DNA of 64,000 nucleotides from Streptomyces cyaneogriseus subsp. noncyanogenus (lineage in GTDB: Bacteria > Actinomycetota > Actinomycetes > Streptomycetales > Streptomycetaceae). The number at the start of each line of letters is the position of its first letter. The stretch's first letter is position 1. The translations under genes and the position numbers were made by a program. The notes beneath the pieces were generated by a model. The model had not been told where the DNA came from. It worked only from the letters and a program-made list of their open reading frames with translations, and made no database searches. The stretch lies in contig NZ_CP010849.1 of assembly GCF_000931445.1 (NCBI RefSeq), positions 310,001 to 374,000 on the forward strand, given 5' to 3'. Of this stretch, positions 1 through 8,151 are shown piece after piece.

Positions 1-90
1 GACGTGGAGCGTCTCCGCGGTGGCCGTGACACTGCCGGTCTCGTACAGCAGCACGAAGACCCGGGCGAGATTGAGGTCGAAGGTCCCCAT
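1..90 (-). CDS. LysR-family transcriptional regulator, N-terminal fragment (cut by window edge)
   Basis: Only the first 30 codons lie in the window, read leftwards from the ATG at 88-90. They begin MGTFDLNLARVFVLLYETGS and continue into a TATAETL stretch, which is the start of a LysR-type winged helix-turn-helix (a first helix 'LNLARVF..LYETGSVTATAE'). The gene is divergent from the benzoylformate decarboxylase gene, so it is the likely regulator of that catabolic operon, with an aromatic acid as inducer. The rest of the protein, including the ligand-binding domain, lies outside the window. The family call rests on the N-terminal helix pattern only. Confidence 0.75.
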   Translation of the reverse strand, partial: MGTFDLNLARVFVLLYETGSVTATAETLHV

Positions 91-187
91 ATCGATGCAC
101 TCTATATCGGGGCTGCGCAACATCTATTGGTGCCCATGTCACGGCGTTCCTTAGCGTGTCCCGCATCACTTTTGGAAAGGAACGTCA
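91..187. promoter_or_regulatory. Divergent LysR/mdlC promoter region with candidate LysR box
   Basis: This 97-base gap separates the divergent regulator from the decarboxylase gene. It contains CGAT-N9-ATCG (93-109) next to the regulator start, and an imperfect inverted repeat around TGCGCAA and TTGGTGC (114-133). Dyads of this T-N11-A kind are typical LysR binding sites between a regulator and its divergent target. The role is inferred from position and symmetry. Confidence 0.45.
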
Positions 188-1768
188 GTGCCATCCGTGC
201 GTCGCCTCTCCCACGAGTTCCTGGAGCGCCAAGGGCTCACCACCTTCTTCGGCAACCCCGGCTCCAACGAGCTGCCCTTCCTCGCCGATCTCCCCGACGG
301 CTTCCGCTACGTCCTCGGGCTGCACGAAGGTGCCGTGCTCGGCATGGCGGACGGCTACGCGCAGGCGACCGGCCGCCCGGTGCTGGTCAACCTGCACGCC
401 GCCTCGGGGTCCGGGAACGCGATGGGCGCGCTGACGAACGCCGTGGCCTCCCGGACCCCGCTGGTGATCGTCGCCGGGCAGCAGGTGCGGTCCGCCGTCG
501 GTCCGGAGGCCAATCTGGCCAACGTCGACGCCCCGGCGCTGATGAAGCCCCTGGTGGGCTGGGCCGCCGAGCCGGCCTGCGCGCAGGACGTGCCGCGCGC
601 GCTGGCGCAGGCCGTCTTCGAGGCGCGGTTGCAGCGACGGCCGACCTACCTCTCCGTGCCGTACGACGACTGGGACGCCGAGGCCGGTGCCAACAGTCTG
701 CCGGTGCTGGACCGGCGGGTGCAGCGTGCCTCGGTGCCCGGCGCCGAGCAGGGCCGTCTGCTGGCCGAACAGGTCGCGTCCGCCCGGCGGCCCGCGCTGG
801 TGCTCGGCGGCGACATCGACACGGCCGGTCTCTTCGACGACGCCGTCCGGCTGGCCGAGCGCCTGGGCGGACCGGTGTGGGCGGCGCCCTCCCTGTTCCG
901 GCTGCCCTTCCCCAACCGCCACCCGCTCTTCCGCGGCGTGCTGCCCGCCGGGATCGCGCCGGTCTCCCGGGCGCTGGAGGGCCACGATCTGGTGCTGGTG
1001 CTCGGGGCGCCCGTGTTCCGCTACCACGAGCACCTGCCCGGCCCTTATCTGCCCGAGGGCACCCGGCTGATCCAGGTGACGGACGACGCCTCCGCCGCCG
1101 CGCGGGCCCCGATGGGCGAGGCACTGGTCGCCGACCCCGGCGCGGTGATCGACCTGCTCATGAAGATGCTCGACTCCCCCTCCACGCCGGTGGGCGCGTA
1201 CCGGACCGCGCCCGAGCCGCCCACCGCCGAAGGGTCCCGGCTGCACCCGGAGGAGGTCTTCGCCGCGCTGCGCGACGAGATGCCCGAGGACACCGCGTAC
1301 GTCGTCGAGTCGACGTCGACCAATGCCGCGTGGTGGCGGCAGATGGACCTGCGCCGTCCGGGCTCCTACTACTTCCCGGCGGCCGGCGGCCTCGGGTTCG
1401 GGCTGCCCGGCGCGGTCGGGGTCGCCATGGCCCAGCCGGACCGGCCCGTCGTCGGCGTGATCGGGGACGGCTCGGCCAACTACGGCATCACCGCGCTCTG
1501 GACGGCGGCACAGCACCGGATCCCGGTCACGTTCGTCCTGCTGCGCAACGGGACCTACGGGGCGCTGCGCTGGTTCGGCGGGCTGCTCGGTGTGCCGGAC
1601 GCGCCCGGACTGGACATCCCCGGGCTGGACTTCACCCGCATCGCGGAGGGCTACGGCGTCCCGGCCCGGCACGTCTCCGGGGCCGGGGAGCTGCGCGCCG
1701 CCCTCGCCGAACGGCCGGACCACCCCCGGCTGCTCCAGGTGGACACGGAGCTCACCACGCCGTCGTGA
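188..1768 (+). CDS. mdlC: Benzoylformate decarboxylase (ThDP-dependent)
   Basis: This enzyme decarboxylates benzoylformate (phenylglyoxylate) to benzaldehyde and CO2 in the mandelate pathway; it is cytosolic and uses ThDP and Mg. The 526-residue protein matches the length of Pseudomonas putida BFDC. The residues used by that enzyme are in register: Ser26 in GNPGSNEL, Glu47 in LHEG, His70 in NLHAASG and a His at about 280 in FRYHEH. The ThDP motif GDGSAN is at 426-431. The start is the GTG at 188, preceded by GGAAAGGAA. Neighbours are a divergent LysR gene, an aldehyde dehydrogenase and an aromatic-acid transporter, which supports a peripheral aromatic pathway ending in benzoate. The preferred 2-keto acid could be a ring-substituted analogue. 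Confidence 0.93.
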   Translation: MPSVRRLSHEFLERQGLTTFFGNPGSNELPFLADLPDGFRYVLGLHEGAVLGMADGYAQATGRPVLVNLHAASGSGNAMGALTNAVASRTPLVIVAGQQVRSAVGPEANLANVDAPALMKPLVGWAAEPACAQDVPRALAQAVFEARLQRRPTYLSVPYDDWDAEAGANSLPVLDRRVQRASVPGAEQGRLLAEQVASARRPALVLGGDIDTAGLFDDAVRLAERLGGPVWAAPSLFRLPFPNRHPLFRGVLPAGIAPVSRALEGHDLVLVLGAPVFRYHEHLPGPYLPEGTRLIQVTDDASAAARAPMGEALVADPGAVIDLLMKMLDSPSTPVGAYRTAPEPPTAEGSRLHPEEVFAALRDEMPEDTAYVVESTSTNAAWWRQMDLRRPGSYYFPAAGGLGFGLPGAVGVAMAQPDRPVVGVIGDGSANYGITALWTAAQHRIPVTFVLLRNGTYGALRWFGGLLGVPDAPGLDIPGLDFTRIAEGYGVPARHVSGAGELRAALAERPDHPRLLQVDTELTTPS

Positions 1769-1884
1769 CCCATGGGGTCCGCCCGGCGGACCCCGTCGCA
1801 GCCGGGCCGGTACCGCCGGCCCCCGCCGGTTCGCGACCGGCGCCCTCGACCATCACCGACGCAGTACCGAGAAAGGGCAAGCCG

Positions 1885-3339
1885 ATGACACTCCTGGACA
1901 GCGCCGTCTGGGGCAAGAGGTTCTTCAGCGACGGCTGGCGGGACTCCGCCGTCGAGCACCCGGTGGTCGAACCGGCCACCGGGGGCCGGCTCGGCACGGT
2001 GGGCCTGGCGACCGCCGAGGACGTGGGCCGCGCGGCGGCCCGCGCCGCCGAGGCGCAGCGCGGGTGGGCGGCGACCTCCCCGCAGAAGCGGGCCGCCGTC
2101 CTGCGGCGGGCCGGGGAGCTGTTCACCGAGCACGCCGCGGAGATCGAGGACTGGCTGATCAGGGAGGCCGGCTCCGTGCGGGCCAAGGCCGGTTTCGAGG
2201 CACGGCTCGCGGTGGGCGAGTGCTTCGAGTGCGCGGCGCTGCCCACGCACCCCCAGGGCGAGGTGCTGACCTCCGAGGAGGCCCGCTGGTCGCTGGCGCG
2301 CCGCCGCCCGGCCGGCGTGGTGAGCGTGATCGCTCCCTTCAACTTTCCCCTCATCCTCGGCCTGCGTTCGGTGGCGCCCGCGCTCGCGCTCGGCAACGCC
2401 GTGCTGCTCAAGCCGGATCCGCGCACAGCGGTCAGCGGTGGCGTGGTCATCGCGCGTGTCTTCGAGGAGGCCGGGCTGCCGGCGGGTGTGCTGCATCTGC
2501 TGCCGGGCGACGGCTCGGTGGGGCAGGCCGTGGTGGAGGCCCCCGAGGTGCGGGTCGTCTCCTTCACCGGGTCCACGCCGGTCGGCCGGGCCATCGGCGA
2601 GCGGGCCGGGCGGCTGCTGAAGCGGGCCCACCTCGAACTGGGCGGCAACAACGCGCTGGTGGTTCTCCCCGGCGCCGATGTGCACAAGGCGGCCTCCGCG
2701 GGCGCCTTCGGCTCCTATCTGCACCAGGGGCAGATATGCATGACGACCGGCCGTCACATCGTGCACGAGTCGCTGCTCGAGGCGTACACGGCCGCGCTCG
2801 CCGCGAAGGCAGAGGCGCTGCCGGTCGGTGACCCGGCCCGTGAGGACGTGGCGCTCGGCCCGATCATCGACCGCCGCCAGCTGGAGCGGGTGCACCGCAT
2901 CGTCACCGACAGCGTGGCCGCGGGGGCGACCGTCGCCGCGGGCGGCGAGATCGTCGGCGCCGGTTACCGGGCGACCGTGCTGACCGGGCTGACGACCGGC
3001 ATGCCGGCGTGGCGGGAGGAGATCTTCGGCCCCGTCGCGCCCGTCATCGGCTTCTCGACGCTGGAGGAGGCCGCGCACATCGTCAACGACTGCGAGTACG
3101 GGCTGTCGGTCGGCATCCTCGGGGACGTCGGTACGGCGATGAAGCTGGCCGACCGGATCGACTCCGGCAAGGTCCACATCAACGAGCAGACGGTCGGCGA
3201 CGAGCCCAACGCGCCCTTCGGGGGTGTCAAGGACTCCGGTACCGGGTCCCGTTTCGGCGGGGCCGCCGCCAATGTGGAGGCGTTCACCGAGACGCAGTGG
3301 CTCACCGTCCGCCCCGACATCGCCGACTACCCGTTCTGA
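1885..3339 (+). CDS. Aromatic aldehyde (benzaldehyde/vanillin-type) dehydrogenase
   Basis: An NAD(P)-dependent aldehyde dehydrogenase of 484 residues. It would oxidise the benzaldehyde made by the preceding decarboxylase to benzoate. The aldehyde dehydrogenase marks are all present: the PFNFP asparagine at about 153, the FTGST nucleotide loop at 228-232, general base Glu251 in LELGGNN and catalytic Cys285 in QGQICMTTG. The frame is open far upstream, but the real start is the ATG at 1885, behind GAAAGGG at 1871-1877. It lies 116 bases after mdlC on the same strand and is probably co-transcribed. The substrate is inferred from the neighbour; sequence alone fits the benzaldehyde/vanillin dehydrogenase subgroup. 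Confidence 0.9.
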   Translation: MTLLDSAVWGKRFFSDGWRDSAVEHPVVEPATGGRLGTVGLATAEDVGRAAARAAEAQRGWAATSPQKRAAVLRRAGELFTEHAAEIEDWLIREAGSVRAKAGFEARLAVGECFECAALPTHPQGEVLTSEEARWSLARRRPAGVVSVIAPFNFPLILGLRSVAPALALGNAVLLKPDPRTAVSGGVVIARVFEEAGLPAGVLHLLPGDGSVGQAVVEAPEVRVVSFTGSTPVGRAIGERAGRLLKRAHLELGGNNALVVLPGADVHKAASAGAFGSYLHQGQICMTTGRHIVHESLLEAYTAALAAKAEALPVGDPAREDVALGPIIDRRQLERVHRIVTDSVAAGATVAAGGEIVGAGYRATVLTGLTTGMPAWREEIFGPVAPVIGFSTLEEAAHIVNDCEYGLSVGILGDVGTAMKLADRIDSGKVHINEQTVGDEPNAPFGGVKDSGTGSRFGGAAANVEAFTETQWLTVRPDIADYPF

Positions 3340-3447
3340 TCCCGGCGTCCGCGCTCCCCACCACCGTGCGCGCCCCTTCGCCGTCCCCCGACATCTCCGT
3401 CACCTCCGTCCCCGTCTCCCGTAGCCGCCCTTGGGGGGAATGTCCTC

Positions 3448-4703
3448 ATGAGATCCGTCACCTCCTCCGATACGCCGGCACCGGCCGGCAGCCGCGGACG
3501 CGGCGCCTGGACCGTGGCCCTGTGCTGGATCACCGTCATGCTCGAGGGGTACGACCTCGTCGTCCTCGGCGCCATCATCCCGACCCTGCTCAAGACGCAT
3601 CACCTCGGCATGACCGCGGGTGACGCGACCACCATCGCGACCCTCTCCCTGGTGGGCGTGGCCATCGGCGCGGTCTGCGTCGGCCCGCTGGCCGACCGGC
3701 TGGGGCGGCGTCTGCTGCTCATCGGCTCCGTGGTGGTGTTCTCCCTCTTCACCATCCTGGTGCCGCTGGCCGGTTCGGTCACGATGTTCGCGGTGCTCCG
3801 CCTCCTCGCCGGTCTGGGCCTGGGCGCCTGTATGCCGGTGTCGCTGACGATGATGGCCGAGCACATGCCGGCCAGCCGTCGCGCCCGGGCCAGCACACTG
3901 ACGATGACCGGCTATCACACCGGTGCCGTGATCACGTCCCTGCTGGCCCTCCAGGTCACGGACGACTGGGAGATCCTCTTCTACGTCCTCGGTGTCGCGG
4001 GTTTCGCCGTCGCCGTGATCCAGTGGTTCCGGCTGCCCGAGTCGGAGGCGTTCGTCCGGGCCCGGCAGTCCACGGGTGCGCCGCGGGTCCCGTTCACCGA
4101 GCTGCTCAAGCCCGCCTACCTGCGCGCGGGCATCGGGATCTGGGTGGCCTCCTTCATGGGCCTGCTGCTGGTCTACGGCCTCAACACCTGGTTGCCGAAG
4201 CTGATGAACGACGCCGGCTACCCCGTCCCCACGGCCGTCACCCAGCTCCTGGTGCTCAACGTCGGCGGCGTCGTCGGCCTGGTCCTCGGCGGCTTCGTCG
4301 CCGACCGGCGGGGCATCAGGGGCACCACGCTCGGCTGGTTCGGGGTCTCCGTGGTGATGCTGGCCTGCCTGAGCGTCAAGACGGACAGCGACCTGCTGCT
4401 CAACACGGTCGTCTTCCTCACCGGTGTGTTCGTCTTCTCGGCGCAGGTGCTGGTCTACGCCTACGTGACGAACTTCTACCCGGCCGCCGTTCGCGGCACC
4501 GCGCTGGGCTCGGCCTCGGGCATCGGCCGGCTCGGCTCCATCGTCGGCCCGTCCATCACCGGGGCCCTGGTCGCCTCGGGGGTCGGCCATCCGTGGGGTT
4601 TCTACTTCTTCGCGGCCATCGCGGTGCTGGCCTTCCTGGCCGTGCTGACCCTGCCGCGACGGGCCGAGGCCGAGGAGGCACCGGGCGCACCGGACGCGCC
4701 TGA
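3448..4703 (+). CDS. Aromatic acid:H+ symporter (MFS, AAHS family), 3' end probably frameshifted
   Basis: A 12-TM major facilitator, probably importing benzoylformate, mandelate or a related aromatic acid. TM1 carries LEGYDLVVLGAIIP, the acidic GYD motif of PcaK/BenK-type symporters; loop 2-3 has GPLADRLGRR and a second GGFVADRRG motif follows TM8. The last TM ends at ALTLPRR-like sequence near 4660, followed by a short acidic tail. The frame then has no stop until 5595, running through a strong hairpin (4796-4830), an opposite-strand gene and the TetR start. A TGA at 4701 lies one frame away and would end the protein at normal length if one base is missing upstream of it. The end given here is that inferred one; the literal open frame is 3448-5595. 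Start ATG follows GGGGGGAAT. Confidence 0.7.
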
Positions 4704-4795
4704 GGCGCCGGCGGAGGGCGCCGCGTGCCGTGGGAGCGGACGGTGTCGCGTGCCCGCCCGGCAGGCACCTCTTCCAGCCGGTCCGGGGGCCCGAG

Positions 4796-4830
4796 CGGCC
4801 CGGCCCGCCGCAGGACGGCGGGCCGGGCCG
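4796..4830. terminator. Bidirectional hairpin terminator, perfect 15-bp stem
   Basis: Arms 4796-4810 and 4816-4830 are perfect reverse complements (CGGCCCGGCCCGCCG) around a 5-base loop, CAGGA. The hairpin sits between the convergent symporter gene (+) and the small membrane protein gene (-), exactly where a shared terminator is expected. This is one reason to doubt that the symporter frame really continues to 5595. Confidence 0.8.
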
Positions 4831-4838
4831 ATGACCCG

Positions 4839-5255
4839 TCAGATGCGTCCGCCGGTGAGCCGGGTCAGCGGGCCGAGCGTGCGGCGGGCCGAGCGGCGGC
4901 CCACCGCGTACGAGGCCGCGCTGAGCGCCGTCACACCGGCTGCCGCTCCGGCGGCGACCAGCTTCCGGTGGGCGATCACCGTCCAGGCGGTCTGGGCCGT
5001 GGTGGTGACCCGGCCGGGGACCGTGGCGAGCACCCGGCGCCCCGCCTCGACGCCCTTGGCGGCGGTCTGTGCGGCGCCGGACGCGACTTCCGCCGGCCGA
5101 CGGGCTCCCGTCCTGGCCGCCGACGCCGCCTCGTCGGCGGCCGAGGCGACGCTCTTCGCGGCCTGTGCGCCCCCGCCGGTCGCCTTGTCGGCGGTGCGCC
5201 GGGCCGTCTGCGCCGAAGTGCGCTTCCCTTGCGTGTCGTTGTTCGGTTCCGTCAT
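4839..5255 (-). CDS. Small Ala-rich protein with one C-terminal membrane segment, function unknown
   Basis: A 138-residue protein starting MTEPNNDTQ. The N-terminal 85 residues are rich in Ala, Thr, Lys and Arg, with an amphipathic helical pattern (SVASAADEAASAART, GAAQTAAKGVEAG) resembling LEA or phasin-like helices. One hydrophobic segment follows near residues 100-122 (LVAAGAAAGVTALSAASYAVG) and then a basic tail. I do not recognise the family. An alternative GTG start lies two codons upstream (5261), but the ATG at 5255 fits better. The gene is convergent with the aromatic symporter and shares its terminator; it is divergent from the TetR gene, so both may respond to the operator at 5405-5435. 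Confidence 0.65.
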   Translation of the reverse strand: MTEPNNDTQGKRTSAQTARRTADKATGGGAQAAKSVASAADEAASAARTGARRPAEVASGAAQTAAKGVEAGRRVLATVPGRVTTTAQTAWTVIAHRKLVAAGAAAGVTALSAASYAVGRRSARRTLGPLTRLTGGRI

Positions 5256-5404
5256 GCACACCGCCTTGCCCCTCGTTCCCGCGCCAAACGCGGGTCCGGC
5301 CGACGGAGCGCCGATTCACCGCAGCACGGCACCCCGCGCCACTCGCGACGGCGCCGGTCACGCGGCGCGGCTCCCGCCGGACAGCATCGCCCGCGGGCGG
5401 AATT

Positions 5405-5435
5405 TGCACTCCGTGCATCTTTGCATACCATGCAA
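5405..5435. promoter_or_regulatory. Tandem palindromic operator at the TetR gene start
   Basis: Two perfect dyads with 3-base spacers lie side by side: TGCAC-TCC-GTGCA (5405-5417) and TTGCAT-ACC-ATGCAA (5421-5435). Their centres are 17 bases apart. The second overlaps the possible ATG at 5430 of the TetR gene. Paired dyads of this size are how several TetR-family dimers bind cooperatively, so this is very likely the autoregulatory operator, also controlling the efflux gene if it is co-transcribed. Confidence 0.75.
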
Positions 5436-5438
5436 CTT

Positions 5439-6152
5439 ATGTCGGGGAGGAATGCCGCCGGTGGCGGTCTGCGCGAGCGGAAGAAGCGGGCGACGCGCGC
5501 CGCGCTGGCCGAGGCCGCCGTACGCCTGGCGGCAGAGCACGGCGTGGAGAAGGTCACCGTCGAGGCCATCAGCGCCGCGGCGGGAGTGTCGGTGAGGACG
5601 TTCTTCAACTACTTCGACACCCGCGACGACGCCTTCGTCGCGGTCGACTCCGACGCCCAATCCCGCGTCCGCCGGTCCGTGCTCGACGCCCCCGCCGCCC
5701 TCTCTCCCCTGGACGCCGTACGCGAGGCCATCCGGGCGGAGCTGGCCGAAGCGGAGCACCGGCACGAGCTGTGGCGGCTGCACGCCGAAGTGCTGCGCGC
5801 CGCGCCCCATCTGCTGGTCCGCAAGATCAGTGCGCACATGGCGGACGAGACGGAACTGGCCGAGGCCGTCGCCGAACGCATCCGGGCCCGTGCCGGCTCC
5901 TCGCGCGGCGCTCCGGCGACGAGGTCCGCGTCCGCCGAGGCCGCCGCATCCGTGGCGGCCTCGGCGACCGAAGAGGACCGGCGCGCGGCACTGGACCTCT
6001 ACCCCCGGCTGCTGGCCGCGGTCGCGACCACCGCGGTCCGCGTCAGCCTGGAGCACTGGTGCGCCCGCCAGGACGAACTCTCCTTCCCGGACGTGTTCCA
6101 GGAAACCTTCTCCCTCCTGGCCGCCGGGCTGCCCGCACCACCCGTGCGGTGA
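5439..6152 (+). CDS. TetR-family transcriptional repressor of the adjacent efflux pump
   Basis: A 237-residue TetR regulator. The N-terminal helix-turn-helix is clear: GLRERKKRATRAALAEAA, then VTVEAISAAAGVSVRTFFNYF at about residues 35-55. The C-terminal ligand domain is not assignable and carries an Ala/Ser-rich insert. There is no Shine-Dalgarno sequence before ATG 5439 or the in-frame ATG 5430, so the message may be leaderless, a common Streptomyces arrangement. A twin palindromic operator overlaps the start. The DHA2 exporter gene follows by 127 bases on the same strand, the usual repressor-pump pairing; the inducing drug is not predictable. Confidence 0.85.
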   Translation: MSGRNAAGGGLRERKKRATRAALAEAAVRLAAEHGVEKVTVEAISAAAGVSVRTFFNYFDTRDDAFVAVDSDAQSRVRRSVLDAPAALSPLDAVREAIRAELAEAEHRHELWRLHAEVLRAAPHLLVRKISAHMADETELAEAVAERIRARAGSSRGAPATRSASAEAAASVAASATEEDRRAALDLYPRLLAAVATTAVRVSLEHWCARQDELSFPDVFQETFSLLAAGLPAPPVR

Positions 6153-6279
6153 CCCCGCCGCCGTCCGGCCCTCCGGCCGCGGCCACCGACCCCTGTCTGT
6201 CACGCGCGTTCCCGGGCACCGGCGCCACCTCCGTGCCCCGGCCCGCGCGCACCACCGAACCACCGTGGAAAGAGATCTC

Positions 6280-7950
6280 GTGACCGCACCCCCGGCGCCC
6301 GACCAGGCACCCGCCACCTCCATGACCAACCGGCAGATACTCCAGGCCATGTCCGGCCTGATGGCCGGCATGTTCGTCGCGATCCTCGCGGGCACCGTCG
6401 TGTCCAACGCGCTGCCCCGGATCATCGCCGACCTCGGTGCCAGCCAGTCCTCCTACACCTGGGTCGTCACGGCGGAACTGCTGGCCATGACCGCGACGGT
6501 GCCCCTGTGGGGCAAGCTGTCCGACCTCTACAACAAGAAGCTGCTCCTACAGCTCTCCCTGTGCATGTTCGTCGTGGGCTCGCTGCTGGCCGGCTTCTCC
6601 CACGGCGTCGAGCTGCTGATCTTCAGCCGCGTCGTGCAGGGCATCGGCGCGGGCGGTCTGACGGCCCTCGCCCAGGTGGTCATGGCCTCCGTGATCCCGC
6701 CGCGCCGACTCGGCAAGTACGCCGGCATCTTCGGTGCCGTCTTCGCCGTCGGCACCGTGGCCGGTCCGCTGGTCGGCGGCGTGCTGGTCGACACCTCCTG
6801 GCTGGGCTGGCGCTGGTGCTTCTTCATCGGCGTGCCCTTCGCCCTGCTCGCCATCGTGCTGCTGCAGCGCACGCTGCACCTGCCCACCGTCCGGCGCGAG
6901 GTGAAGATCGACTACGCGGGCGCGCTGCTCATCGTGACGGGCGTCTGCGCCCTGCTCATCTGGGTCACGCTCGCCGGCAACCAGTTCGACTGGGCGTCCT
7001 GGCAGACCGCCGTGCTGACGATCGGCGGCGTCCTGCTGCTCGTCGCCGCGGTCTTCGTCGAGGCGCGGACGCCGGAGCCGGTCATCCCGCTCGGCATCTT
7101 CCGCAACCGCACGGTGAGCCTGACGACCGTCGCCAGCCTCCTGGTCGGCGTGGCCATGTTCGGCGGAACCGTCTTCCTCTCGCAGTACTTCCAGGTCTCC
7201 CTGGGCAAGTCCCCGACGGTGGCCGGGCTGATGAGCCTGCCGATGATCCTGGGCCTGCTGGTCTCCTCCACCGTCGCCGGCCAGATCATCAGCAAGACCG
7301 GCAAGTGGAAGAAGTACCTGGTGGCCGGCGCGGTCGTGATGACCGTGGGCCTCGGGCTGCTGTCCACGATCGACGCGGAGACGCACTTCGCCCTGCTCAG
7401 CCTGTTCATGGCGGTGCTCGGCGTCGGCGTCGGCATGCTGATGCAGAATCTGGTCCTGGCCGCCCAGAACGACGTCCCCGCCGCCGAACTGGGCGCGGCC
7501 ACCTCCGTGCTGTCCTTCTTCCGCAGCATGGGCGGCACCATCGGCACCAGCGTCCTCGGCGCGATCCTCGCCAACCGGGTCGCCGACGAGATGGCCAAGG
7601 GCCTGAAGGAGTCCGGCATCGCCGGTGCGGCCGGCGGCGGTTCGGGCGGCGAGTCCGGCGTGCCGGACATGACCACGCTGCCCGCCCCGATGCGGTCGAT
7701 CGTCGAGCACGCCTACGGGGTGGCCACGGCCGACCTGTTCCTCATCGCCACGCCGTTCGCCCTGCTGGCGCTGATCGCCGTGGTGTTCCTCAAGGAGAAG
7801 CCGCTGAAGACCACCAGCGGCATGGAGCGCCTCGCCGAGGAGTCCGCCGGGACCGCCGGTGACGACGGGCCGGCCGGTGTGGCGGACCCGGCCCGGCCGG
7901 GCAAGGCCGCGTCGACGGCGGACAGCGGTCCGGCGGCGCCGGTCGGCTGA
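6280..7950 (+). CDS. DHA2-family (EmrB/QacA-type) multidrug efflux MFS transporter
   Basis: A 556-residue proton-driven exporter with about 14 predicted TM segments. Typical signatures are present: TVVSNALPRIIADLG in TM1, WVVTAELLAMTATVPLWGKLSD into loop 2-3, and RVVQGIGAGGLTALAQ in TM4 with the following GPLVGGVL motif C of drug antiporters. The C-terminus is a Pro/Ala/Gly-rich cytoplasmic tail. The start chosen is the GTG at 6280, 6 bases after GGAAAGAG. It follows the TetR repressor and is probably under the same operator. A very strong hairpin follows the stop. The exported compound is unknown. Confidence 0.9.
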   Translation: MTAPPAPDQAPATSMTNRQILQAMSGLMAGMFVAILAGTVVSNALPRIIADLGASQSSYTWVVTAELLAMTATVPLWGKLSDLYNKKLLLQLSLCMFVVGSLLAGFSHGVELLIFSRVVQGIGAGGLTALAQVVMASVIPPRRLGKYAGIFGAVFAVGTVAGPLVGGVLVDTSWLGWRWCFFIGVPFALLAIVLLQRTLHLPTVRREVKIDYAGALLIVTGVCALLIWVTLAGNQFDWASWQTAVLTIGGVLLLVAAVFVEARTPEPVIPLGIFRNRTVSLTTVASLLVGVAMFGGTVFLSQYFQVSLGKSPTVAGLMSLPMILGLLVSSTVAGQIISKTGKWKKYLVAGAVVMTVGLGLLSTIDAETHFALLSLFMAVLGVGVGMLMQNLVLAAQNDVPAAELGAATSVLSFFRSMGGTIGTSVLGAILANRVADEMAKGLKESGIAGAAGGGSGGESGVPDMTTLPAPMRSIVEHAYGVATADLFLIATPFALLALIAVVFLKEKPLKTTSGMERLAEESAGTAGDDGPAGVADPARPGKAASTADSGPAAPVG

Positions 7951-7980
7951 CGCGGAACCCGCCTTCCCCCGAGCCCTTCC

Positions 7981-8027
7981 GCGACGACGGGGCCACCTGC
8001 CCGCCGGGCAGGTGGCCCCGTCGTCGC
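7981..8027 (+). terminator. Exceptionally long hairpin terminator (22-bp perfect stem)
   Basis: Arms 7981-8002 and 8006-8027 are exact reverse complements around a 3-base centre (GCC), starting 30 bases after the efflux-pump stop. There is no T-tract, as usual in Streptomyces. It should end the TetR/efflux transcript. Confidence 0.85.
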
Positions 8028-8151
8028 GTCCGCGGGCACCGGCGCTCCGGGGTCTGGTCCGCTCGGCGGCCCGTGCCGGATGCTGGGGAGCACGCCGCCG
8101 GGCCCGGCGGCGCGGAAGGCTGCCCGGCACGGTGACGGAGGAGGTGGGCGC

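Noticed and set aside
185..1723. Long minus-strand frame opposite mdlC
   Set aside because: Composition (Gly/Arg/His/Gln-rich) is typical of antisense frames of high-GC genes, while the plus strand shows all decarboxylase active-site residues.
4..1884. Open plus-strand frame running into the aldehyde dehydrogenase
   Set aside because: It is the out-of-frame shadow of mdlC; residues before ATG 1885 are Arg/Ala/Gly-rich nonsense and the true ribosome site is at 1871.
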